Assembly: GCA_009909035.1 (NCBI GenBank)
Contig: JAAAOB010000141.1
Coordinates: forward strand, 62,001-126,000
Direction: 5' to 3'
DNA length: 64,000 nt
DNA from: Bacteroidota bacterium
GTDB lineage: Bacteria > Bacteroidota > Rhodothermia > Balneolales > Balneolaceae
Part shown: positions 49,792 through 59,210 of the stretch, one piece after another
Position numbering within the stretch: the first letter of the stretch is position 1
Layout: each line of letters begins with the position of its first letter
Position numbers and translations under genes: made by a program
The notes under the pieces: model-generated
The model's input: the letters and a program-made list of their open reading frames with translations, nothing else
What the model was told of the DNA's origin: nothing
Databases searched by the model: none

Positions 49792-51012
49792 ATGAAGATT
49801 TTAATTCACGCTTTAGCAATTATCACACCGGTGTTACTAATTGGGTGCAGCATGTCTGATGCCCCCGAAAACTATGACGATCAGGGGCCTAATATCATGT
49901 CCGGAACCTTTGAGCTCACAATGGAGACTGACTCCATGGATATCAGCTTTTCAGTTGAACTCGTGACGGCGGTCGACAGCGCAGTTTACGGATATATCGA
50001 ATCTGAAACAGTCGACTATGAAGCACCGATCGGACTGGACAGTCTCACGACCGATAGTCTCTACTTCAGAACATATACGCATCACCTGGCGTTAAGTCGA
50101 TCAGATACAGTGATGGATGGTCAGTTCGATTTCTTCGATACGTTTCACCCTGCAACCATGACAAAACGGAGTGACGATGTAAGGACTTCACTGTTGGCGA
50201 CGCGGGAGCAGCTCCCGCTGAAGCTCGATATAGAAGCGAAAGGAATGGCCTGGGCCGCTCCCCTATCCGGTGATCGTACATACCTGGTTAATGACAATCT
50301 CATCTACCTGGCTGAAAAAGAGGGCGATTTGTGGAATACCACGTTTGTGGAGTATGACACAACAGCCTGGGATTTCTATTCGATAGGACTCTCGCCCGAC
50401 CAGGATCGGTTACTGGCCCATGGCGTACCCAAAACAGACGCTTATCCGCACGAAGGAGGAGGTGACTACTACATGCTTACCCTCGATACACCTACATCCG
50501 TTGGGAACATTACGCATCTGCCATCAAGTGTCAATACAGACAGCTACGATATTTTTCCTGCGTTTACGCCCGATGGAAATGTTCTATTGAGCACCTGGGG
50601 CAAAGTTGAGGGTCTTGATCAGGCGGGAAGAGGGGATCTTTATCTTGCCGAAGTAGATGGTGGAAACTATACCGTAAGACCTATCATGGAGGGACTCAAT
50701 ACGGAGCAGCCGGAAGCGGGTGCGTCCATGGGACCCAACGGCGATATTCTGCTTTTTCATCGAAGTGATCGTGACCAGGGCTTTCCCGATCGGATATTCA
50801 AAATGGAGAAAACAGACTCAGAATGGAGCGAGCCAGAACTGGTTGGGCCACCCGTTACGCGTGATTTCACCTACACCTACGGCGGGCGGATTGATCCAAC
50901 CGGAGAGTATCTCTTTTTCAACAGCGGGTTTCGGGGCCAGACAGAAATATTCAAAATTCCCATTTCGGATATTCCGGATCTGGCAAACTCTTTCAATAAT
51001 CACAATCAATAA
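49792..51012 (+). CDS. PD40/TolB-like beta-propeller lipoprotein
   Basis: Lipobox VLLIGCSMSD; repeats DIFPAFTPDGNVLLSTWG, GASMGPNGDILLFHRSD, GGRIDPTGEYLFFNSGFRGQTEIFKIPIS. Confidence 0.75.
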   Translation: MKILIHALAIITPVLLIGCSMSDAPENYDDQGPNIMSGTFELTMETDSMDISFSVELVTAVDSAVYGYIESETVDYEAPIGLDSLTTDSLYFRTYTHHLALSRSDTVMDGQFDFFDTFHPATMTKRSDDVRTSLLATREQLPLKLDIEAKGMAWAAPLSGDRTYLVNDNLIYLAEKEGDLWNTTFVEYDTTAWDFYSIGLSPDQDRLLAHGVPKTDAYPHEGGGDYYMLTLDTPTSVGNITHLPSSVNTDSYDIFPAFTPDGNVLLSTWGKVEGLDQAGRGDLYLAEVDGGNYTVRPIMEGLNTEQPEAGASMGPNGDILLFHRSDRDQGFPDRIFKMEKTDSEWSEPELVGPPVTRDFTYTYGGRIDPTGEYLFFNSGFRGQTEIFKIPISDIPDLANSFNNHNQ

Positions 51013-51021
51013 GAAATTTTT

Positions 51022-51864
51022 ATGATGTATCGTCTATTATATATCGCATTCATCACTTTCTCCGCAGTTAATGTTTATGCACAAGATGTCGTCGAATTTG
51101 AGGTATTCGAACCCGGCGTCATCTCCCTTGAAGGTATCTCCGAAGGGTCTCCCGACGTGACGGCAGATGGGAACACACTTGTGTTTACACGCTATCAAAG
51201 CTATGGCGACAAGGTTCCCTACATCGCTGAGAGAACAGAGTCGGGGTGGGATGTCAGGCAGCTGACGTTTACAGATACCCTTTACAATCTGGCCATTTCT
51301 CCAGACGGTCAGCGAATCGTCTACAAAACAAGAAACCGACCATCACCGGGCGCTGATCGCGTGAATAATGCGTTTCGGGTCGATCGAAATGCTGACGGAA
51401 GCTGGAGTGATCCGGTGGAAATGCAGCCCGCGCTCAAAAATGCCGGCTATTTCCGGATTGCAAATGATGGCACTCTATATCTCTTCATCAATGCTTCCGA
51501 TGGCGAGCCAAGGGGAATTTTCACGTCAGAGCTGAATTCAGACGGAAGCTACAGCGATCCCGTTTGGCTGAGTGATGCCGTCAGTCCGTATCCATCGGTT
51601 ACCTACAGTCCAGTCATTAACCATGACGAGACCAAAATCATCGTCAACCGTGCAGGCCTGAGCGAAGAAGAGGAGCAGAAGCTGGGAGAACGCGGCCTTT
51701 ACATCCATCAAAAATACGGCTTCCAATGGGACACCGGCCGGCGACTCAATCTGCCCTACAGCTGGTACGCGGAAGTACTGCCGGATGGACGACTCATCTT
51801 TGTTGAGAATGGCGATCTGTATGAGGCGTCTTTAGAGGAACTTGGTATCAACTGGAATGAATAA
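51022..51864 (+). CDS. PD40-like beta-propeller secreted protein
   Basis: Signal peptide; GSPDVTADGNTLVFTRYQSYGDKVPYIAERTESGW; LAISPDGQRIVYKTRNRPS. Confidence 0.75.
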   Translation: MMYRLLYIAFITFSAVNVYAQDVVEFEVFEPGVISLEGISEGSPDVTADGNTLVFTRYQSYGDKVPYIAERTESGWDVRQLTFTDTLYNLAISPDGQRIVYKTRNRPSPGADRVNNAFRVDRNADGSWSDPVEMQPALKNAGYFRIANDGTLYLFINASDGEPRGIFTSELNSDGSYSDPVWLSDAVSPYPSVTYSPVINHDETKIIVNRAGLSEEEEQKLGERGLYIHQKYGFQWDTGRRLNLPYSWYAEVLPDGRLIFVENGDLYEASLEELGINWNE

Positions 51865-53329
51865 ATCAAAAAGCAACAGCGCTATGAAATCTCAGAAACT
51901 ATTTTCCTTAATGATGATTTTGGCAATCATCCCCTTGACCATTTTTGGTCAGCAATCTGACCAAATAGGAATACACATCTCTCATGTAGAAGCCCAAACA
52001 CTCGATTTTCCCAATCGGTACTACAACGTTACGGTTGAGTGGGAGAACGCCTGGCGCAACGAGAAAAACCATGATGCCGCGTGGGTATTTCTGAAATCCA
52101 TTGATGTAAGTGGATATACGCATATTCCGATTCTGCCAGGCAGTGAACAAATGCTCTGGAAAGCAGATGAGGAGATGCCGGATGCTACCATTAACGTTGC
52201 GGATGACGGAAGGGGAATGTTTATCTATGCATCCGACAACTACAGAGGGGAGCTGAAATACAGGGTGCAGGTCAAGATTGACACATCAGCCGTAAATATA
52301 CGTGACCTCACCAGAGATACGGAGGCGTATGGTATTGAGATGGTGTATATCCCGGAAGGAGGATTTACACTGGGAGATCCTGATACCACAGCACTTAATT
52401 ACTATGGATTTTACCAGTCCGGCCCGGATGGATCTTATCACGGACTCTACGAGATTGAATCCGAGGATGAGACAATCCCTGTTGGAACAGACGAAGGAGA
52501 TCTTTATTACCGCTCCAACAGTGCCCAATACCGCGGGGATCAACAGGGACCGATTCCCGCTTCATTTCCAAAAGGGGTGGATCCATTTTATATCATGAAG
52601 TATGAGGTGTCACAGGGCGATTATGTGGCATTTTTAAATACGCTTACCGCTCAGAATGCATCGATACGTTACCCTGCAGGTGCTAAGGATTACCGCGCGC
52701 TCGGGGGGACAATTCGTGTTGCGGATGGTGAGTTTGTTGCTGACCGTCCAGATCAACGAATGATGTACTGGCACTGGGACGATATGATGGCGTACGCCGA
52801 CTGGGCAGCACTCCGGCCTTTTACCGAACTGGAATACACAAAAGCCGCCAGGGGACCGCTCGATCCTGTGCCGGGCGAGTACGCATGGAATACCGGCAGC
52901 CTCGATCAAATGGCCCGGCGCATTGATTCGCGCGACCAGGTGATGAAAATGAACCGGGATCTGTCGCTGAGTGATCTCTCAGATGAGTCGCGCGACATTT
53001 TTGGAGCATCGTACTACTGGGTATTTGATCTGAACGGGAGCGTCTGGGAAAAAGTGATCACGGTCGGTGATACCGTCGGGCGATCGTTCGTTGGAAACCA
53101 TGGTGATGGAAACATTAGCTACTATGGATTTGCCGATGTAGATGGATGGCCGAGCGGTTACAGAGATTCAGAAGGAGGGTACGGCTATCGCGGTGGTGGA
53201 TTTTACGGCTACAACGCCATTTCAATCACGAATCCATATCCCCCAATCGCATTTCGTCCGTACGCCGCCTGGAGTGGTGGGCCCCGAAACAGTGCGTATG
53301 GATTCAGGGGAGCAAGAACTGCAGATTGA
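51857..53329 (+). CDS. SUMF1/FGE-fold secreted protein (copy 2)
   Basis: IEMVYIPEGGFTLGDP; FYIMKYEVSQGDYVAFLNTL; YADWAALRPFTELEYTKAARGPLDPVPGEYAW; SFVGNHGDGNISYYGFADVDGWPSGYR; YGFRGARTAD. Confidence 0.85.
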   Translation: MNKSKSNSAMKSQKLFSLMMILAIIPLTIFGQQSDQIGIHISHVEAQTLDFPNRYYNVTVEWENAWRNEKNHDAAWVFLKSIDVSGYTHIPILPGSEQMLWKADEEMPDATINVADDGRGMFIYASDNYRGELKYRVQVKIDTSAVNIRDLTRDTEAYGIEMVYIPEGGFTLGDPDTTALNYYGFYQSGPDGSYHGLYEIESEDETIPVGTDEGDLYYRSNSAQYRGDQQGPIPASFPKGVDPFYIMKYEVSQGDYVAFLNTLTAQNASIRYPAGAKDYRALGGTIRVADGEFVADRPDQRMMYWHWDDMMAYADWAALRPFTELEYTKAARGPLDPVPGEYAWNTGSLDQMARRIDSRDQVMKMNRDLSLSDLSDESRDIFGASYYWVFDLNGSVWEKVITVGDTVGRSFVGNHGDGNISYYGFADVDGWPSGYRDSEGGYGYRGGGFYGYNAISITNPYPPIAFRPYAAWSGGPRNSAYGFRGARTAD

Positions 53330-53353
53330 GAGTAATAGACTACACCTAAAATC

Positions 53354-54643
53354 ATGAAGAAGTCAATGAAAGACAAACCAGGTGACAGAGGAATGGACGA
53401 GCAAATAGATTCGGGTTGGTGGTCACGCACAAGGCTTTTGCTGGTCGCTGCAGTTGTGTTTCTGTCCGTCTCGCTTGTTTTGATTTATCAGATTTTAAAC
53501 GCCGGCACGGCTACAAATGTAGATCGCGACCGCCTGGTGATCAGCACCGTTGAGGAAGATCTGTTCCAGGAGTTTATCCAGATCACTGGCAGCCTTCAGC
53601 CAAGCCGGTCCATTTATCTTGATGCGGTTGAGGGCGGCGTGATCGAGTCGATTTTGATTTCGTCCGGCAGCACCGTTGTGAAAGGAGATACCATTCTGAC
53701 GCTCTCAAACTCAAACTTGAGGCTTCAGGTGCTTCAGCAAAGTTCAGGCATTTACGACCAGATCAACCAGGCGCGAAACGCCCGCCTGAATATTGAGCAA
53801 AACTCACTCAGCCTGAAAGAGCGGCTGGCTTCTGCAGAAAATCGCTATCGCGTATCGGATGCCAGCTACAAGCGACAGCAATCTCTTTATGGTGAAGAGA
53901 TGATATCTGAACAGGAGCATATGGAGGCCAGGGAAAATTATCTCTATCGGCAGAAGCAGTACGATTTGATATATAAATCTTTCCGGCAGGATTCTATTAA
54001 ATCGAGCCAGCAGCTTCGCCAGATCGATGAATCCCTGGACCGGATGCAGCAGAGCCTGGGCGCCGTGCAGGGCATTCTGGACCGGCTTGTGGTCACTGCC
54101 CCGATGGCCGGGCAGCTCTCCACGGCTGACCTTGCCGTTGGGCAGTCTGTCAGCAGCGGCGAACGCATTGGTCAGATTGACAACCTCGATAGCTACAATG
54201 TTCGGGTTTCGATCGATGAATACAATCTCTCCCGGATCAGCGAAGGTCTTACGGGAACGACGACCATCGGTTCAAACGTGTACTCACTGGAGATTGAGCG
54301 GGTCTACCCGATCGTGGAAAATGGCCGCTTCCAGGTCGATATGCACTTTACCGGTGAGGCGCCCGGGGATCTGCGGCGGGGTCAAACTCTTCGAATACGC
54401 CTGCAGCTTGGCAATTCATCGCCGGCGCTACTGATCGATCGCGGCGGCTTTTACCAGCAAACCGGCGGAAACTGGGTCTACAAACTGACTGACAATGGAG
54501 ACCGAGCGGAACGCCAGCCGATCGAAATTGGCCGCCAGAATCCCGATCACTTTGAGGTCGTCTCGGGCCTGAACAGCGGCGACAAAGTCATTATTTCCAG
54601 CTATGAACCCTTTGGTGAAAATGAAACGCTTAATCTGCAATAA
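53354..54643 (+). CDS. HlyD-family periplasmic adaptor
   Basis: One TM, biotinyl-lipoyl-like ILISSGSTVVKGDTILTLSN, coiled coil, APMAGQLSTADLAVGQSVSSGERIGQI. Confidence 0.9.
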   Translation: MKKSMKDKPGDRGMDEQIDSGWWSRTRLLLVAAVVFLSVSLVLIYQILNAGTATNVDRDRLVISTVEEDLFQEFIQITGSLQPSRSIYLDAVEGGVIESILISSGSTVVKGDTILTLSNSNLRLQVLQQSSGIYDQINQARNARLNIEQNSLSLKERLASAENRYRVSDASYKRQQSLYGEEMISEQEHMEARENYLYRQKQYDLIYKSFRQDSIKSSQQLRQIDESLDRMQQSLGAVQGILDRLVVTAPMAGQLSTADLAVGQSVSSGERIGQIDNLDSYNVRVSIDEYNLSRISEGLTGTTTIGSNVYSLEIERVYPIVENGRFQVDMHFTGEAPGDLRRGQTLRIRLQLGNSSPALLIDRGGFYQQTGGNWVYKLTDNGDRAERQPIEIGRQNPDHFEVVSGLNSGDKVIISSYEPFGENETLNLQ

Positions 54644-54781
54644 TGAGATCAGATGTGGATTATGATTACTTCAATTATCGTGTTCAATTAATTATGTCTG
54701 ATGAATTTAAATCAAAAACCTCCTCTCGAAAGGCATTGAGAAAAGAACTAATAAGCAATATTCAAAAGTTCATGATATCAA

Positions 54782-54873
54782 CCACGAAGCCACGAGGGCC
54801 CGAAGAATCACGAAGGTTATTTAAACCATAATAGTGACCTTCGTGAACCTTCGGGTCTTTGAGCCTTCGTGGC
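54782..54873. repeat. CTTCGTG-type imperfect palindromic repeat (copy 2)
   Basis: CCACGAAGCCACGAGGGCCCGAAGAATCACGAAGGTTATTT...GTGACCTTCGTGAACCTTCGGGTCTTTGAGCCTTCGTGG. Confidence 0.8.
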
Positions 54874-55009
54874 AATATGAACCGGAACGTTAATTTAGTT
54901 AGTAATTCTATCGCAGCCTCTGAAAGGATTACTCCATCACCTGATGGATGGTGGTTAACCAATTATCGGACAATTGAATTAAAATTTTTAATAAAAACCA
55001 CACAAAACC

Positions 55010-55696
55010 ATGATAGAAATCAACCAGCTTCAAAAAGTTTACACCACGGACAGCGTAAAGACCACCGCGCTAAATGAAATCAGTCTCGACATCAATGAAG
55101 GCGAGTTCTGCGCCGTGATGGGACCCTCCGGCTGCGGTAAATCCACGCTGCTGAACATTTTAGGACTACTGGATGCACCATCAGGCGGCCAATACCATTT
55201 TCTGGATCACGATATGTCGCAGGCATCTGAAAAAGAACGGGCCAACATTCGAAAAGGCACGATTGGGTTTATTTTCCAAAGCTTTAACCTGATTGACGAG
55301 TTGACGGTGTTCGAGAACGTGGAGATGCCGCTTCTCTATCTTGGAACGTCATCTGAAGATCGAAGTGAACGCGTGAAAGAGGCTCTTGAGCGAATGGAAA
55401 TGATGCACAGGATAGACCACTACCCGCAGCAACTGTCCGGGGGCCAGCAGCAGCGTGCAGCCATTGCGAGAGCGGTCGTTACAGGGCCCAAACTGATTCT
55501 TGCCGATGAACCGACCGGCAATCTTGATTCCGGACGGGGAGACCAGGTGATGGAACTGCTCAAAAAACTGAACCGGGAGGGCACAACGATCGTGATGGTC
55601 ACCCACTCACCGCACGATGCAACCTACGCCGACAGGGAGATCAATCTTTTCGACGGAAACCTGGTAACGTCAAATGAAAAGAACTTTCACGTCTGA
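55010..55696 (+). CDS. ABC transporter ATP-binding protein (MacB/LolD type)
   Basis: MGPSGCGKSTLLNILGLLD (Walker A), LSGGQQQRAAIARAVVTGPKLILADEPTGNLDS. Confidence 0.96.
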   Translation: MIEINQLQKVYTTDSVKTTALNEISLDINEGEFCAVMGPSGCGKSTLLNILGLLDAPSGGQYHFLDHDMSQASEKERANIRKGTIGFIFQSFNLIDELTVFENVEMPLLYLGTSSEDRSERVKEALERMEMMHRIDHYPQQLSGGQQQRAAIARAVVTGPKLILADEPTGNLDSGRGDQVMELLKKLNREGTTIVMVTHSPHDATYADREINLFDGNLVTSNEKNFHV

Positions 55697-55760
55697 CCCG
55701 GATGTCTCACAAAAAAATTTCTCAACGAACCAGCGGGACCAAATTCACCGCCCTGTGTTG

Positions 55761-56207
55761 TTATGGGGTGCAGGCCGGGGGCTCGGGGGCGGTGCCGTCC
55801 CGGCCGACGGTTCCCACCCGGAAGGTGTCGGGGCAGACGCGAACGGCCATGGTGGTCAGCTCCTGCCCTTTCGCGATTGCGGTGACCAGGAATTCACCCG
55901 CCGCCACGTCCGAAATTGTATAGCTGCCGTTTTCGTTTTCCGCCTCGCGGGGTATGGCTGATTGCACTGTGCCGCTGAAGGAGAACTTATTGAAATTGAT
56001 CCCTTCAAACGAGCTCCCTCCACCACCGATCATGGCCGGCTTGTAGTAGTAGCTTTGAGACGATGCGGCAATTGTGGACAGGTCCGCTTTCAGCGCATCC
56101 TCCGCTGAGGCGTCTGATGCCGAGCTGAACAGATCAATCGCCAGGTAGGAGGCAATTCCCACTATGATCAAAACTAAAATCAAGAGAAGAAGTTGTTGCT
56201 GGCCCAT
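55761..56207 (-). CDS. Pilin-like surface protein paralog A (MGQQQLLL N-terminus)
   Basis: MGQQQLLLLILVLIIVGIASYLAIDLFSSASD; YYYKPAMIGGGGSSFEGINFNKFSF; shares N-terminus and GGGG motif with the next ORF. Confidence 0.7.
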   Translation of the reverse strand: MGQQQLLLLILVLIIVGIASYLAIDLFSSASDASAEDALKADLSTIAASSQSYYYKPAMIGGGGSSFEGINFNKFSFSGTVQSAIPREAENENGSYTISDVAAGEFLVTAIAKGQELTTMAVRVCPDTFRVGTVGRDGTAPEPPACTP

Positions 56208-56309
56208 GTTATTGAATATCTAAAGAAATAAGCCGTTAAAATCTCAGGCATATCATCAGATTATGAATGTTATGAGTCTCTCGAAATAAGGTTTTACACT
56301 TTCACCCCT

Positions 56310-56357
56310 AAATATAGACAAAAAAAAAGCTCCCGAAGGAGCTTTTTTTTGTCTATG
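56310..56357. terminator. Bidirectional intrinsic-terminator-like palindrome between pilin-like genes
   Basis: TAGACAAAAAAAAAGCTCC-CGAA-GGAGCTTTTTTTTGTCTA. Confidence 0.85.
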
Positions 56358-56370
56358 ATCTGCTGCGTTA

Positions 56371-56823
56371 TTAGTTGCTGGTTCCTGGACTGCTTCTTAC
56401 CCAAGTTATGCCATTTTCTTCTACTGTTGCTTCCATCGTATTAGAGGCAGTTGAAGTTACATCAATATCTCCGTCAATTTCACTTGCTGGATGAGCAGTT
56501 AAAGTAAAACTGTCTGAACTGCCAGAAGATATTACGTAGACTCCATTTTCATTAAATGCTCTACTTCCATCTGCATTCACAGAATCAGAAGCAAAAGAAA
56601 TATTGTCAAAGCTAATATCGGTAAAGTCTTGACCACCGCCACCAAGCATATCCGGCTTCATGTAGTATCCTTGAGCTGATGCGCCAATTTGTGCAACATC
56701 TTGAGTCACGGCATCTATATTCGCCTGGTCGGCTGCGGAGCCGAAGGTGTTGATGGCTACGACCGTCGCGATACCGACGATAATGGTTACGAGTATTACG
56801 AGTAAAAGTTGTTGTTGTCCCAT
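56371..56823 (-). CDS. Pilin-like surface protein paralog B (MGQQQLLL N-terminus)
   Basis: MGQQQLLLVILVTIIVGIATVVAINTFGSAADQ; GYYMKPDMLGGGGQDFTDISFDNISF. Confidence 0.7.
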   Translation of the reverse strand: MGQQQLLLVILVTIIVGIATVVAINTFGSAADQANIDAVTQDVAQIGASAQGYYMKPDMLGGGGQDFTDISFDNISFASDSVNADGSRAFNENGVYVISSGSSDSFTLTAHPASEIDGDIDVTSTASNTMEATVEENGITWVRSSPGTSN

Positions 56824-57351
56824 GGGGTACTCCGAGTATGTTTATTTAGTATTAGTTATCCGTTTTTTAGAAAAACGTCTGTTTGTGTTGTTTGTTTACA
56901 AGAGGATTTGACGAGCGGTTTGTTACAGCATCAGGTTACATTTTTCTAATTCTAATTTTTCGCGTCCCTCTGAAGAACCGAAAAATTGGGCAGAAGTATC
57001 TGCCGCAAACCCAGGCTGCTCCCGGTGTCCATCGTGCCGTTCATGGAAGTGAACAACAACCTGTGGGCCGGGGCACAAATCGACGTCGCATTATGTGAAT
57101 GAACATATATAAGGTTCCGCGGATGGTGTGCCGAAGCACACACATCACTGCAGTCGTTACTTTTCAACGCACCGAAGACGTCTGCTTCAGACTGCGCTGC
57201 CGCCGGGTAAACCGGCGTATCAACCACATCATCACTCGTGTAAAACCGTTTATGAGATGTTTCTTTTAGCATTATCGGCGGGCCATTAGCTTTCTTTAAT
57301 CTAAATGGCAAAAAAATTTTTAATTGGGAAGTTGGTGGATTTGGGAAGAGC

Positions 57352-57412
57352 AGATCCGCAATGTCTCAGAAAGACATTGCGGATCTTTTGGAAATTGGCC
57401 ACGAAACCTCCG
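57352..57412. repeat. AGATCCGCAATGTCT palindrome repeat, copy 1
   Basis: AGATCCGCAATGTCT-CAGAA-AGACATTGCGGATCT TTTGGAAATTGGCCACGAAACCTCC. Confidence 0.85.
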
Positions 57413-57433
57413 GGGTTTTGGAAACCCCGGAGG
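57407..57433. terminator. GC-rich palindrome just beyond the AAA ATPase stop
   Basis: CCTCCGGGGTTTTGGAAACCCCGGAGG. Confidence 0.45.
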
Positions 57434-57449
57434 TTTTCGAATCATCCCT

Positions 57450-58634
57450 CTAATACAAAAAGCCGAACAACCACAACGGAATTTTATTACCGGACCCACC
57501 CTCTATGCGATCGGCCGCTATATATGCGTTGGGTATTCCCCGGATCTGTTCATTTGTTTTCGTAGGGCCTCCTACCTCAAACGTGTAGATACCATCTACC
57601 ATAAAGTCTGCAAATTTTGAGGACGTTATTGTATAACCGGGACTCAACTGACTCATAAAAAAGGTCTCCCGCACATTTCCGGTCTCTGGGTTATGATCGG
57701 AGTAAAGATCTATTAAATTGGGATTCTGAAGATAAATTTTTTCCGGTTTTTGGAGATAACTGATTCCTTTCGTGTCACTTTTTAAAAGTGCAATCAATCC
57801 TGCCCGCTCAAGCAGGTCAAGCAATTTCAGGACTGTATTACGGGGAATACTTAATTTTTTGGAAATCTTGGAAATGTTTGGTTTAAATGGAACAGACTGG
57901 CTGATTACATAGATCAATTTTTTCATATTTCGGACGGTCGAATAATTCAGATCTTCAAATGGAGCTACATCCACATCCAGAATGAGGCTTGTCATTTCTC
58001 TTAGTTTCTGGAAAAATGTTGCCTCCCCTTCTATAGAGAATGGGTAATACCCGTATTGAAGGTATTCCCCGAATGCACTCATTATATTCGCCCGGTCATG
58101 ATACTCGTTTGCTATGTCAAAATGAGACTCTAAAATTGCCTTAAGTGATTGTGACTTAAATTTCTTGTTATACTGCAAGTGCAAAAACTCCCGAAATGAT
58201 AAACCCGGCATATTATATACGGTTGCTCTCCTGGAAAGATCCTCTTGCCCCTGCCTGATTTGAAGTATGGATGAACCGGTAACAACCATCTGCACATCAG
58301 GATAATTATCATACGCATTTTTCAAATCTTTCGACCAATATCGATACCGATGTGCTTCATCCAGAAAAAACCTTCGATAGCCCTGTTCATATAAAATGTC
58401 AATCAGTGAAATTAACCGGTTCGCTTCAAAGTAAATGTCATCCAGGCTCAAATAGATTGCATTTGAGCGGTTTTTATGCAGCATCTGAAGCAAAAAAGTA
58501 GTCTTACCTGTTCCTCTCTGACCCAATATCACAATCAACTGTTGATTCCAGTCGATTTCTGAGTGCAAAAATCGTTTAAACTCCTTTGGTACTCCGGCTG
58601 CTTTCTTGTCTGATAGTTTTAATAATTTTTCCAT
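57450..58634 (-). CDS. AAA-family ATPase with C-terminal DUF4143-like domain
   Basis: ILGQRGTGKTTFLLQML (Walker A), RFFLDEAHRYRYWSKDLKNAYDNYPDVQMVVTGSS; start moved to MEKLLKLSDKKAAG from the over-extended track ORF. Confidence 0.88.
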   Translation of the reverse strand: MEKLLKLSDKKAAGVPKEFKRFLHSEIDWNQQLIVILGQRGTGKTTFLLQMLHKNRSNAIYLSLDDIYFEANRLISLIDILYEQGYRRFFLDEAHRYRYWSKDLKNAYDNYPDVQMVVTGSSILQIRQGQEDLSRRATVYNMPGLSFREFLHLQYNKKFKSQSLKAILESHFDIANEYHDRANIMSAFGEYLQYGYYPFSIEGEATFFQKLREMTSLILDVDVAPFEDLNYSTVRNMKKLIYVISQSVPFKPNISKISKKLSIPRNTVLKLLDLLERAGLIALLKSDTKGISYLQKPEKIYLQNPNLIDLYSDHNPETGNVRETFFMSQLSPGYTITSSKFADFMVDGIYTFEVGGPTKTNEQIRGIPNAYIAADRIEGGSGNKIPLWLFGFLY

Positions 58635-58805
58635 AATGTTAAATGTATTAAGCAAAATATAGTTTTGCTTTTTACAAAAAGCAAAATTTAAAAATGCTTT
58701 ATTCATTGAGCATTTACTTCCTGCTCTGCTTGACAGGAGATCTGCAAAGTCTGAATGGGGATTTGGAAGAGGGAGTGAAAGAGGGACGGAGAGAGTGTGT
58801 GTGAG

Positions 58806-58840
58806 AAGATCCACAATGTCTTTTTGAGGCATTGTGGATT
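58806..58840. repeat. AATGTC palindrome repeat, degenerate copy 2
   Basis: AAGATCCACAATGTCTTTTTGAGGCATTGTGGATTTTTTG. Confidence 0.7.
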
Positions 58841-59081
58841 TTTTGAGGAATTGCAGCAGCGCCCGCTTCGATCTTTGTATCGTGTGGAGTACGCCCCCGA
58901 AATCCCCCGAAATTCTTCGGGACCAGAAATACACTGGCTTCGGCACGTTGAACTGTTGAACCGTTTCCCAGATTACTAACTTACGTGCTTTTACACGTGA
59001 GCGAAGCGAACACTCAACAATTCTACGCGCCGGAGGCGCACTCAACGATTCCACGATTCAACGCCTAAGGGGCCTCCCTCG

Positions 59082-59140
59082 AGATCCGCAATGTCTGATT
59101 GAGACATTGCGGATCTTTTGGGTTTGGTCAGGAAACCTCC
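59082..59140. repeat. AGATCCGCAATGTCT palindrome repeat, copy 3
   Basis: AGATCCGCAATGTCT-GATTG-AGACATTGCGGATCT TTTGGGTTTGGTCAGGAAACCTCC. Confidence 0.85.
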
Positions 59141-59210
59141 CCTTTTTTGTATCGGCTTCATCATCTATATTAATCAAAAATGGCCAACTGCTTACAGAAC
59201 CGATCATCAG

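Noticed and set aside
48170-53329. SUMF1/FGE-fold proteins ending in GFRAAR/GFRGAR, a typical diversity-generating retroelement target fold
   Set aside because: No reverse transcriptase ORF, template repeat or A-to-N mismatch pattern was found in the window; the two C-termini differ across all bases, as in ordinary paralogs.
58635-59054. N-terminal ~140 aa of the track ORF 57450..59054
   Set aside because: Composed of repeat-derived sequence (AATGTC palindrome, CAACGATTC repeats); the conserved ATPase begins at MEKLLKLSDKKAAG.
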